Shown: positions 7,806 through 15,305, counted from the first letter of the stretch. The stretch: DNA of 15,481 bases from an uncultured Verrucomicrobiales bacterium (GCA_946480965.1 CAMLMI010000082.1:1-15481); one strand, 5' to 3'. The notes: generated by a model not told the origin, from the letters alone. Program-made: numbers and translations.

Positions 7806-9344
7806 ATGCGCTCCGGCCTGCCGCTCTACGCCAAGATCCTGCTCTGGTTCTTCCTGAACCTGCTGCTGCTCGTCGCCCTCTTCTACGTCTTCTTCCGGCT
7901 CCAGTTCCGCGTCGGACTCGACTCGTTGCTGGAAGGTCCGGCGGGCGACCGGGTCCAGGCATTGGCGGCCGAAGTGGGCTTTGAACTGGCCGAGTCGGAT
8001 CGCACGGAATGGGAAGAAATCCTCCGTCGCCAAAGCACGGAACACGGCGTGGCGTTCCGTTTGTTCCGGGCCGATGGCGAGCAATTGGCGGGCGAGCCCG
8101 TCGTCTTGCCGCCCCAGGTGCAGGAACGCCTGGGTGGGCCCCGTGGTTTCGGAGGAATCCCCCGAGGCGGCCCGCGTTCGGGACCGCCGCCCATTGATCC
8201 ACCGGACCGCATCGACGATGAAGCCGGGCGGCGCGAAGGCCCCGCAGGCCGGGTTGGCCTGCCGAGGAACACCGTGCCGCGCTTCATGGTCCGCACCGAC
8301 AATCCCCGGCAATACTGGGTCGGTGTGCGCTTGCCGCTCGGCGATCTGCTGCGCCCGGGCCAGCGCAATCCTTCGGCCGATCCCATTCGTGGGCGCGTCG
8401 GCGGGCCGGTTTTGTTGATGACGTCGTCCACGCTCAGCGGCGGCGGGCTGTTCTTCGACGCGAAGCCCTGGTTGCTCCTTCTGCTCGCGGTCGTGGTCGC
8501 TTCGGTCCTTTTCTGGCTGCCGATGATTCGGGGCATCACCCGCTCCATCGCGCGCATCGACCGCGCGACGCTCCAGATCGCCGAGGGCAACTTTGCCGCG
8601 CGCGTCGAGGAAGGCCGGCACGACGAGCTTGGCCGCCTTGGCGGTTCCATCAACCAACTGGCCACCTGGCTCGACGGTTTCGTTACGGGGCAGAAACGGT
8701 TCCTCGGCGACATCGCCCACGAGCTGTGTTCGCCGCTCGCGCGGATGCAGATGGCTCTGGGCATTCTCGAACAACGGGCCGACGACCGGCAAAAGGCCTA
8801 CGTGGAGGACGTGCGCGAGGAGGTGCAGCACATGTCGGCGCTGGTGGCGGAGCTGCTCTCCTTCTCCAAGGCCGGGCTCCGTCCCGGCGGGCTCACGCTC
8901 CAAGCCGTGCCGCTCCGCGATGTGGTGGATCGCGTGGTCGAGCGCGAGACCGGGGAAGGGGATCGCGTGGAGCTCGACCTTGCTGCGAACTTGGTGGTCT
9001 TGGCCGAGCCCGATCTGCTCGCCCGCGCGCTGGGGAATGTTCTGCGCAATGCCCTGCGCTACGCCGGTTCCGCCGGACCAATCCGCATCGCCGCCGCGCG
9101 CACGGATGGTGAAGTCGTCGTCACTGTGCGCGATTCCGGGCCGGGCGTGCCGGAAGAATCCTTGGCGAAGCTCTTTGATCCGTTCTATCGCCCCGACGTT
9201 TCGCGGACCTCCGCGACGGGCGGCGTGGGGCTCGGATTGGCTATCGTGAAGAGCTGCGTGGAAGCCTGCCAAGGTCGCGTGACCTTGCGGAACCTCCGGC
9301 CGCACGGCCTCGAAGCGGAGATCCGGCTGCGTCCCGCCGAATAG
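7806..9344 (+). CDS. CpxA-like membrane sensor histidine kinase
   Basis: 512 residues. TM1 spans about 9-30; an extracytoplasmic sensor region of about 190 residues (31-220) contains a Gly-Pro-Arg-rich stretch at 110-145; TM2 is about 222-241, followed by HAMP (about 242-294). The HisKA domain has GDIAHELCSPLARMQ with phospho-acceptor H305. The ATPase domain shows the N box NVLRNALRYA (N411, N415), the G1 motif DSGPG (D443) and the G2 motif GGVGLGLAIV near the end. It should autophosphorylate and pass phosphate to the response regulator encoded 6 nt upstream. Cys308 sits where many kinases have Arg or Lys (HELRTP/HELRSP). The H-box context resembles CpxA-type kinases. The signal is not deducible; envelope stress or calcium is suggested only by the divergent EF-hand gene. 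The ATG at 7806 precedes TM1 directly. Confidence 0.94.
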   Translation: MRSGLPLYAKILLWFFLNLLLLVALFYVFFRLQFRVGLDSLLEGPAGDRVQALAAEVGFELAESDRTEWEEILRRQSTEHGVAFRLFRADGEQLAGEPVVLPPQVQERLGGPRGFGGIPRGGPRSGPPPIDPPDRIDDEAGRREGPAGRVGLPRNTVPRFMVRTDNPRQYWVGVRLPLGDLLRPGQRNPSADPIRGRVGGPVLLMTSSTLSGGGLFFDAKPWLLLLLAVVVASVLFWLPMIRGITRSIARIDRATLQIAEGNFAARVEEGRHDELGRLGGSINQLATWLDGFVTGQKRFLGDIAHELCSPLARMQMALGILEQRADDRQKAYVEDVREEVQHMSALVAELLSFSKAGLRPGGLTLQAVPLRDVVDRVVERETGEGDRVELDLAANLVVLAEPDLLARALGNVLRNALRYAGSAGPIRIAAARTDGEVVVTVRDSGPGVPEESLAKLFDPFYRPDVSRTSATGGVGLGLAIVKSCVEACQGRVTLRNLRPHGLEAEIRLRPAE

Positions 9345-9378
9345 CCGCAGCCTCCCGGCAGTCTTCCTCCCGTTCCGC

Positions 9379-10263
9379 ATGAAAGCCCTCCATATCCACG
9401 CGCACCACGACGACTTCGAGTTCTGCGCCGCCGGCACCTTCGAGCTTTGGCGTCGCCAACTCGGAGACGCTTTCCAAGGCCGCATCGTGGTCTGCACCGA
9501 CGGCGCGGCCGGCCACCACTTCCGCACCCGACCGGAAACGGCCGAGCTGCGCCGACGCGAACAGGAAGCCTCGGCCGCCATCGGCGGCGTCGAGTTCCAG
9601 CAGCTCGTCGATGCCCACGGGCAACCGTTTCGTGAAGGCTGTCTCCAGGCGGACCGGAACTTTCTCGCCGCGCTGTGGAAGGCGATCCGCGACTTCGAGC
9701 CGGACTATCTCTTCTGTCCGCCCTTGCCCGTGGACCCTCTGGCCGGGGTGCACCTCGACCATCTGGCCGTGGCGGAAGGCGTCCGCCGCGTGGCCTATCT
9801 GATCAACGTCCCCCACGCCTTCACGCCCGAGTATCCGGCCGACGAAACGCGCAGCGCCTTCTGCCGGACGCCCGTGATCCTGAACGTCCACGACGGCTAC
9901 ATGGCCGGGGCCAACAGCCATGATCTCGCGGTCCGCGTCGAATCCGCCTTCGATACGCTCGTCGAGATGAGCTGCTGCCACCAGTCACAGATCGCCGAGT
10001 GGCTGCCGTGGATCGATCGCCACAGCCTGGAAGTGCCGAGATCGAAGGCGCACTGGGCCGCGCAGCTCCGCCAACGCTTCGCCCGGATCAACCGAGAGAT
10101 GGATCAGGCCGGGGAAGAGGCGCACGAGTTTTTCCGGGTCACCGCCTGGGGCACGGTGCCAAGCGCCGCGCAGTTGCTGCGGGACTTTCCCGTGCTGGAG
10201 CCGGAGGCCACGGAGAAAAGGCTGCGCCGCGTCTTGGCGCGTTGGGCTCCGCAGGCGGAATGA
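9379..10263 (+). CDS. PIG-L/LmbE-family deacetylase
   Basis: 294 residues, soluble, no signal peptide. The family consists of zinc-dependent enzymes that remove acetyl groups from GlcNAc-linked or related substrates. The N-terminal metal/catalytic motif is HAHHDDFEF (H9, D11, D12); the family norm is AHPDD, so Pro is replaced by His10. The second metal motif is HLDH (H125-H128). IVVCTDGAAGHH and the Arg-rich RRREQEASAAIGG segment also fit the family. By analogy with MshB, H9, D12 and H128 should bind zinc and D11 should act as base. The gene starts 34 nt after the kinase stop, on the same strand with no terminator between, so it may be the third gene of the two-component operon. No Shine-Dalgarno sequence is visible. 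The substrate is unknown; a cell-envelope sugar or small thiol conjugate are possibilities only. Confidence 0.88.
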   Translation: MKALHIHAHHDDFEFCAAGTFELWRRQLGDAFQGRIVVCTDGAAGHHFRTRPETAELRRREQEASAAIGGVEFQQLVDAHGQPFREGCLQADRNFLAALWKAIRDFEPDYLFCPPLPVDPLAGVHLDHLAVAEGVRRVAYLINVPHAFTPEYPADETRSAFCRTPVILNVHDGYMAGANSHDLAVRVESAFDTLVEMSCCHQSQIAEWLPWIDRHSLEVPRSKAHWAAQLRQRFARINREMDQAGEEAHEFFRVTAWGTVPSAAQLLRDFPVLEPEATEKRLRRVLARWAPQAE

Positions 10264-10274
10264 AGCACACAGAG

Positions 10275-10288
10275 CGCGGGCGCCCGCG
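10275..10288. repeat. Perfect GC palindrome between convergent genes
   Basis: CGCGGGCGCCCGCG reads identically on both strands and lies 11 nt after the deacetylase stop, in the 107-nt gap facing the convergent phosphatase gene. It could fold as a GC-rich hairpin at the transcript ends, but no T-tract follows on either strand, so an intrinsic terminator is unproven. Confidence 0.4.
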
Positions 10289-10370
10289 TCAGAGAGACCG
10301 CATTCGAGGTGAAAGACGGAGCAAGTGCTGGTCCCGCGATCCGCACCCGATTTCGTGGTGAGCCTTCTCT

Positions 10371-11384
10371 CTAGCCCAGGTGCTTCTTGAGCAAACGCCG
10401 CAGCACCGGCCGGACCTGCTTCGCCAGCGTCTTGTTGGCGTAGGCGATCCAGGCGACGGACGAGGTGGTGTCGAGGCGGACCTTCAGCGGCTTGCCGTCC
10501 GGTGATTCCACCAGGCCGCCGGCTTCCTGGAGGATCAAGGCGGTGCAGATGTCGTAGGGATGGCAGACGAGCGACGAGGTCAGGCCTAGCTTGGCGAAGA
10601 CGTGCGGTCGCAGATCGCCGATCATCCGGTCGTGGCCCACGAGCAGTTCGTAGAGCTGGCCGCCCGTGCTGATGTATTGGTCGTCGAAGATCAGCGGCGA
10701 CACGCCCGATCCGGCGGCGTCCAGCTCGCGCCAAAGGTCCTCCTCGATCTGGGCGGTGAAGGCTTTGCCGTCGGGGAAAAACCGGGCGAAGGAGGCGAAG
10801 CCGTGCTGGAAGTTCGCCGCCTGCGAAGGGCGGAACGGCAGCTTCGTGCGTTTGCCTGTCCGCACATCGACCGCTTCCGCCACAATGCCGTTCAGACCGC
10901 CGCCGCGCACCGCGCTGAACTGGTCGGCGCGCCATTGCTTGCTGGTGGGCAGCTCGGTCATCGCGGCGACGACGAGATCGCCGAGATGGGTTCGGCGGCC
11001 CCGTTGCGGAGCCAAGCCGGCGAGAATCCAGGCGGAGCGTTTGTCATACATCAGGCCCCGGGTGCCATCGATGGGATCGAGGATGCACTTGAAGAGGGTC
11101 TTCGAGACCGGCGTGCCGCGCGGGAAGGTCTCGGGCGCGTCGTCCTCGATGCCTTCCATCACCAGTTCGACGGGCCAGGCCTTGGGCCAATTCCGCTCGA
11201 ACCAGCGCTGGATCGCCTCCTCGCTGATCTTGTCCACCTGGTAGATCGTGTCGGCGGCGGTGACGGCGGCGACCTTGGCAAAGTCGCCCGCATGAAGGGC
11301 GCGGGCGGCGACCACGGTGTCGCGGATGTGGTCCTGCAACGAGCAGAGGAGACGCCGGGCGCGCTGGAGCTGGGATGCGGTCAT
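10371..11384 (-). CDS. Inositol monophosphatase-family phosphatase
   Basis: 337 residues from the ATG at 11382-11384. A TTG at 11427-11429 would add 15 residues, but the ATG sits just before the first conserved helix; neither has a Shine-Dalgarno sequence. The family is Mg2+-dependent and Li+-sensitive and dephosphorylates inositol phosphates, 3'-phosphoadenosine 5'-phosphate or sugar phosphates. Metal-site motifs are visible: MEGIED (E77), LDPIDGTRG (D103, D106, G107, T108) and the C-terminal HPYDICTALILQEAGG (D278), the counterpart of the usual WDxAAG block. Unusual features are MEGIED where most members have GEE, and HPYD replacing the usual Trp-Asp. It has no signal peptide, so it is cytoplasmic. 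It lies 72 nt downstream of the Ig/RCC1 gene on the same strand, so read-through is possible but a functional link is not evident. The substrate cannot be assigned from sequence alone. Confidence 0.88.
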   Translation of the reverse strand: MTASQLQRARRLLCSLQDHIRDTVVAARALHAGDFAKVAAVTAADTIYQVDKISEEAIQRWFERNWPKAWPVELVMEGIEDDAPETFPRGTPVSKTLFKCILDPIDGTRGLMYDKRSAWILAGLAPQRGRRTHLGDLVVAAMTELPTSKQWRADQFSAVRGGGLNGIVAEAVDVRTGKRTKLPFRPSQAANFQHGFASFARFFPDGKAFTAQIEEDLWRELDAAGSGVSPLIFDDQYISTGGQLYELLVGHDRMIGDLRPHVFAKLGLTSSLVCHPYDICTALILQEAGGLVESPDGKPLKVRLDTTSSVAWIAYANKTLAKQVRPVLRRLLKKHLG

Positions 11385-11456
11385 GCCGCCGGGATTCAAC
11401 CGGAAGATTCCCGGGAAACGCACCGACAATCCGTCGCGTCGGGCGGCGTGCCTCGA

Positions 11457-14111
11457 TCACGGTGTCAGCCGGTAGAACCGCATGGGCGAGGCGGGCTCCG
11501 AGCGGTCGATGAAGTCAAGGATGCCGTTGGTCGGGAAGCCCGCTCCTCCATCAAGGCCGGTCCAATCGACGAGGTTGGTGCTGGTCTGGAGGAAGAACCG
11601 GAAGCTCTCCTGCTCGGTCATGGCCGCGCCGTGGGGCCAGGCCAACTGGAATCGCAGCCCCTCGGGGGACCGGGTCGGCCCGGAGAGGCGGGGTGTGGGC
11701 CACACGATGAACGGCAGATTGGTCGTGCCGGTTTCGCCCGCGCTGTTCGAGACGACGACGCGGAAGGTGTTCGTCGAGGGAGTGGAGGATGCCTGGATGA
11801 AGTGGGAGTAGCCGCTCGTGCCGAGGATCGGAATGTCGTTGAAAAACCAGGTGACGACATGCTGCACCATCGAGGAAACCTCGACGCTCATGCCTTCGAT
11901 CCGGCCGGGAAAGGTGCGGATACCCGTCGGATAGCGGGTGATCGCTGGCGGGGCCGGAACCAGCGTCACCGTGTCCACCCAGCCGCCGTCGCGTCCGGCC
12001 GAGACGGTGCCGTCTTTCGTGTAGAACCAAGAGAGTTGGTTGCCGCCCGGCGGAAGATCGACCGTGACCAGCTCCCAGCCCGTTTCGCCCGAGATCCGCC
12101 GACCAGAGCCGGGCGAGGCCTGTCCGGTGCGCGTGATGTTCGTGAAGGCCAGCCAGTCGTAGCCTTCTTCGGATGAAACTTTCCAGCGGAAGGAGAGCTG
12201 GCCAGGGCCGAAGACGGTGGTCCGCAGCGCCACACCCTTTCCGTGGTCCACGGGCCCGGACCGTGCGGAGCCTTCGCCGTCGAAGCTCTCTTCGTTCTGG
12301 GGAATCCAGGCATTGGTGGTGACGATTCCTTGGACGACGGCGTTGAAGCCCTGCCAATTGAGCTGGGGCGCGTTCAATGCCTGGCCGAGCGTTCCGGCAT
12401 GGCGGACGGTCACGGACGCCTCGTCGGAGACCATGGAACCCAATTCGTTGGAGGCGACGAGGCGGTAGCGCCCGGGCAGGGAACCGGCCTGGCGGTCGAG
12501 CACCAAGGTGGGCGACGTCGCGCCGGGCACTGGCTGGCCGTTGCGCTGCCATTGGTAGGCCATCGGTTGTTGGCCGACGGCGCGCGCGTGGAGCCGGATC
12601 GACGAGCCGTTCGGCAGTTCCTGCCCATGCGGGTGCAGCGTGATGCGGGGAGAACCGTCTCCCACCACGGCGGCGTAGAACGAGGAACGGTGGCTGGCGG
12701 CGATGGCGGTGACGTTCGAGAGTTGGGCCGTTCTTCCCGCCAGTTGATTGGAGGCCGAACCCCAGAGGATCAAACGGCCGTCGGCCCGCAGCGCCAAGTT
12801 GAGCATGTCGCCCGCCGAGATCGCGACGATGTTGGTGGCTTGGGGCGGAACGGGTGGGACCGCCACGCCCCAGGCCACCACCGTGCCGTTCTCCCTCAAG
12901 GCCAGGGTGCGGGCCGAGGTGGCCGAGAGCGCGATGGCGTCGTTCAGCGAAGCGGGAACACTGGTGTAGTTGGCCGGTCCCCAGGCGACGATGCGTCCGT
13001 TGTTCTGGAGGGCAGACGCATGCAGGCCGCTCGCGGCGATGGACACCACGTTGGAGAGTCCCTGGGGCACGCGATTCGCTTCGGACGAGCCCCAGGAAAC
13101 AACGGTGCCGTTGCTGCGGACCGCCAGTCCTCCGTTGTCGGCATTGGCGATGGCCACGATGGAGGTCACAGAGGTCGGGACGTTCGTGAAGATCGGGTTC
13201 GCCAAGGGCCCCGGGGCCCACGCGGCGACCCGACCGGACTCCAGCAGCGCCATGCTGTTGAAAGCGGACGAGGCAACCGCCTTGGCGGGGCCGAGATTGG
13301 CCGGAACGTTGGTGGCTCCGTTCGGACCGTTGTTCCAAGCGAAGACTTTTCCAGAGGGATCGATCGCCAGCACATGGTAGTGCCCCACGGCCAGCGCCTT
13401 CACATCGCCGAGTTGGGGAGGGAGGTTGGTCGGCACTTGCCCTCCGACTCCGACGACGACGAGCGAACTGACGGAGACCGTGAGCTTCGGGCCATAAACG
13501 ACTCCGTGGGCGTTGCTGGCCACGATGGAATAGGCCCCGGCGTCCGCGTAGGTGATGCCGGGGATCTCCAGGTTGGGATGGGTCGCGCCGGAGATGGGGA
13601 AACCATCATGGAGCCACTGGAGGGACATCGGCTCGGTGCCGAAGACGCTGCATTGGAGTTCGAGCCGTTGGCCCGGTTGGAAGGGCTGCGTCTTGCCCTG
13701 CGGATGCAGGATGATGGGAGCCCGGGGGATCTGCGGCGCGCTCGGCGTGACCGTGAGCTGCGCGGGGCGGCTGGAGAGCTGGCCCGAGGCGTTGCTGGCG
13801 GTGAGCCAATAGAAACCGGCATGGCCGGCTTGCACGTTGGGCAGCGACAAAACGGTGTTGGTTTTTCCGGGCACCGGGAGGCCGTTGAAGAACCATTGCA
13901 GCGACGGCGTGGGAAGGCCCGTGACCGTCGCCGAAAACTGGGCGCTCCCACCGGCCGGGGAAGTTTGGCTCTGGGGTTCGGTGACAAAGGCAGGGGCGCT
14001 CGCTTCCTGGGCAGTGGCGAAGCCGGCTGTTCCGAGCAGAAGCACGCAGACCGTGGCGTGACGCAGCCAGCGTCGGAGCGCTGTCGGTGCGGAGAAGGTT
14101 GGATCGATCAT
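11457..14111 (-). CDS. Secreted Ig-like/RCC1 propeller protein
   Basis: 884 residues. The ATG at 14109-14111 is supported by an AAGGAA ribosome binding site 9 nt upstream and a signal peptide (RRWLRHATVCVLLLGTAG, probable cleavage after ATA, residue 34). Approximate domains: Ig-like 39-123; Ig-like 128-215; RCC1-type beta-propeller 216-487; Ig-like 488-570; a beta-sandwich (MAM/concanavalin-like) 573-719 with FGPGQLSFRWKVSSEEGYDW; Ig-like 721-803; and a C-terminal module 806-884 with LQTSTNLVDW and the terminal RFYRLTP. The propeller has repeats of 36-42 residues ending in [VL]xxW (W259, W298, W340, W377, W414, W450), a seventh repeat, and an N-terminal VVVGVGG strand that could close the ring. 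No enzyme motif, membrane anchor or LPXTG is present. Such proteins are abundant and uncharacterised in Verrucomicrobiota. A surface-binding or adhesive role is inferred. Confidence 0.92.
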   Translation of the reverse strand: MIDPTFSAPTALRRWLRHATVCVLLLGTAGFATAQEASAPAFVTEPQSQTSPAGGSAQFSATVTGLPTPSLQWFFNGLPVPGKTNTVLSLPNVQAGHAGFYWLTASNASGQLSSRPAQLTVTPSAPQIPRAPIILHPQGKTQPFQPGQRLELQCSVFGTEPMSLQWLHDGFPISGATHPNLEIPGITYADAGAYSIVASNAHGVVYGPKLTVSVSSLVVVGVGGQVPTNLPPQLGDVKALAVGHYHVLAIDPSGKVFAWNNGPNGATNVPANLGPAKAVASSAFNSMALLESGRVAAWAPGPLANPIFTNVPTSVTSIVAIANADNGGLAVRSNGTVVSWGSSEANRVPQGLSNVVSIAASGLHASALQNNGRIVAWGPANYTSVPASLNDAIALSATSARTLALRENGTVVAWGVAVPPVPPQATNIVAISAGDMLNLALRADGRLILWGSASNQLAGRTAQLSNVTAIAASHRSSFYAAVVGDGSPRITLHPHGQELPNGSSIRLHARAVGQQPMAYQWQRNGQPVPGATSPTLVLDRQAGSLPGRYRLVASNELGSMVSDEASVTVRHAGTLGQALNAPQLNWQGFNAVVQGIVTTNAWIPQNEESFDGEGSARSGPVDHGKGVALRTTVFGPGQLSFRWKVSSEEGYDWLAFTNITRTGQASPGSGRRISGETGWELVTVDLPPGGNQLSWFYTKDGTVSAGRDGGWVDTVTLVPAPPAITRYPTGIRTFPGRIEGMSVEVSSMVQHVVTWFFNDIPILGTSGYSHFIQASSTPSTNTFRVVVSNSAGETGTTNLPFIVWPTPRLSGPTRSPEGLRFQLAWPHGAAMTEQESFRFFLQTSTNLVDWTGLDGGAGFPTNGILDFIDRSEPASPMRFYRLTP

Positions 14112-14120
14112 GATGTCGGT

Positions 14121-14126
14121 TTCCTT
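14121..14126 (-). promoter_or_regulatory. Ribosome binding site of the Ig/RCC1 gene
   Basis: Read on the minus strand this is AAGGAA, 9 nt before the ATG at 14111. It is one of the few clear Shine-Dalgarno-like sites in the window and fixes the start of this gene. Confidence 0.6.
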
Positions 14127-14249
14127 GGCGTTGGGGTCCACGTTCCTGAGGCCGGCCTCGCGACGCTTCCCGGTGGACGGGGTGGAAATAGAAGCGGAAG
14201 GGCGCGGCGGGAACTGTGCGTTCTTGTGTCCGGTGGCGCGACTCGTGCC

Positions 14250-14323
14250 GCACAGACTGTGCATCGGGATCGGTCGCACCGGGCGTTTCCGGGCACGGTG
14301 GAGCGATTGTGCCAACTGTGCCC
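14250..14323. promoter_or_regulatory. Cluster of TGTGC/GCACA half-sites in a divergent spacer
   Basis: The 282-nt spacer between the Ig/RCC1 gene and the DapA-like gene holds a perfect dyad GCACAG-A-CTGTGC (14250-14262). It also holds a direct repeat TGTGCC-AAC-TGTGCC (14308-14322) and an inverted pair GGGCAC (14291-14296) / GTGCCC (14318-14323). Recurrence of one core in both orientations suggests binding of a dimeric regulator. No good -35/-10 pair was found on either strand. Confidence 0.35.
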
Positions 14324-14393
14324 TGCTTCGTGGATTCCCCGGCAATTCCCTACAAGACGAGAAGCGGATGGAATGCGTAGGCTGACCGCCGAA

Positions 14394-15305
14394 ATGAAAC
14401 CTTATTGGTCCGGTGTTTTCCCCGCCATCACCACGCAGATGTTCAAGGACGGCTCGATCGATCTCGAAGCCACCTCCGCCCACATCGAGGCCCTCCTGAA
14501 GACCGGCGTCACCGGCATGATCATGCTCGGATCGCTCGGCGAGAACCAGTCGCTCACGGCCGAGGAGAAGCGCACCGTGATGGAAGCGGCCATCAAGACG
14601 ATCAACGGCCGCGTGCCCGTGCTCAGCGGCGTGGCCGAGAGCAGCGTCGGCGAAGCCTGCCGCTACGTGAAGGACTGCGAGAAGCTCGGCGCGGACGGCT
14701 TCATGCTCATGCCGCCGATGATCTACAAGTCGCCGGACGCGAAGGAATCGCTCTTCCATTTCCGCACGGTCGCCAAGGCCACGGGCCTGCCGATCATGAT
14801 CTACAACAACCCGATCAGCTACGGGCACGACATCACGCCCGAGCTGTTCGCCGAGCTGGCCAGCACGAAGAACTTCGTCGCCCTCAAGGAATCCTCCGGC
14901 AACACCCGCCGCATCACCGATCTGCACAACACCGTCGGCGGCCGCTACGCGATCTTCACCGGCGTGGACGACCTGGCGATGGAGAGCGCCATTCTCGGGA
15001 TCGACGGTTGGGTCGCCGGCACCGGCATCGCGTTTCCTGCGGAGAACCAATACTTTTGGGAACTGACCCGCGCCGGGGAATGGGACAAGGCCCGCGAGAT
15101 CTACCGCTGGTTCTCGCCGCTGCTGCACCTCGATGTGCATCCGAAGTTCGTCCAATACATCAAGCTGGCCGTGCAGGAGACCGGTCTGGGCACCGAGTGG
15201 ACCCGCGCGCCGCGCCTCCCGCTCAGCGGCGCGGAACGCAAGTCCGTGCTCAAGATCATCCATGACGGCATCGCCGCGCGGCCCAAGGTGCCGAAGCGGA
15301 AGTGA
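14394..15305 (+). CDS. DapA/NAL-family lyase or deaminase, possibly a Pyr4H2C deaminase
   Basis: 303 residues, a full-length class I aldolase-type TIM barrel, cytoplasmic. Schiff-base K165 (VALKESSGN) and Y137 (IMIYNNP) are present. The DapA phosphate-loop-like motif GTTGE is GSLGE (46-50), and DapA's substrate-binding Arg138 (YNVPSRTG) is replaced by Ser142 (YNNPISYG), so dihydrodipicolinate synthase activity is unlikely. The LGSLGEN motif and the C-terminal HLDVHPKFVQYIKLAV and TRAPRLPLSGAER resemble, from memory, the LhpC-type deaminases that convert 1-pyrroline-4-hydroxy-2-carboxylate to 2-oxoglutarate semialdehyde in hydroxyproline breakdown. Alternatives are keto-deoxy-sugar aldolases or dehydratases. 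The ATG at 14394 gives the usual family N-terminus (MKPYWSGVFPAITT); an ATG at 14373 would add seven residues. No Shine-Dalgarno sequence is visible. It is divergent from the Ig/RCC1 gene; downstream partners are outside the window. Confidence 0.85.
   Translation: MKPYWSGVFPAITTQMFKDGSIDLEATSAHIEALLKTGVTGMIMLGSLGENQSLTAEEKRTVMEAAIKTINGRVPVLSGVAESSVGEACRYVKDCEKLGADGFMLMPPMIYKSPDAKESLFHFRTVAKATGLPIMIYNNPISYGHDITPELFAELASTKNFVALKESSGNTRRITDLHNTVGGRYAIFTGVDDLAMESAILGIDGWVAGTGIAFPAENQYFWELTRAGEWDKAREIYRWFSPLLHLDVHPKFVQYIKLAVQETGLGTEWTRAPRLPLSGAERKSVLKIIHDGIAARPKVPKRK

Noticed and set aside
12243..14393. A plus-strand frame open for over 2 kb, in frame with the DapA-like gene and antisense to the Ig/RCC1 gene
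   Set aside because: Its translation is Gly/Arg/Asp/His-rich without domains, while the minus strand encodes clear Ig and RCC1 repeats with a signal peptide and ribosome binding site. Open antisense frames are common in GC-rich genes.
14394..15305. Annotation as 4-hydroxy-tetrahydrodipicolinate synthase (dapA)
   Set aside because: The Thr-Thr pair of GTTGE and the substrate-binding Arg of true DapA are replaced (GSLGE, Ser142), so lysine biosynthesis is not supported despite the family match.
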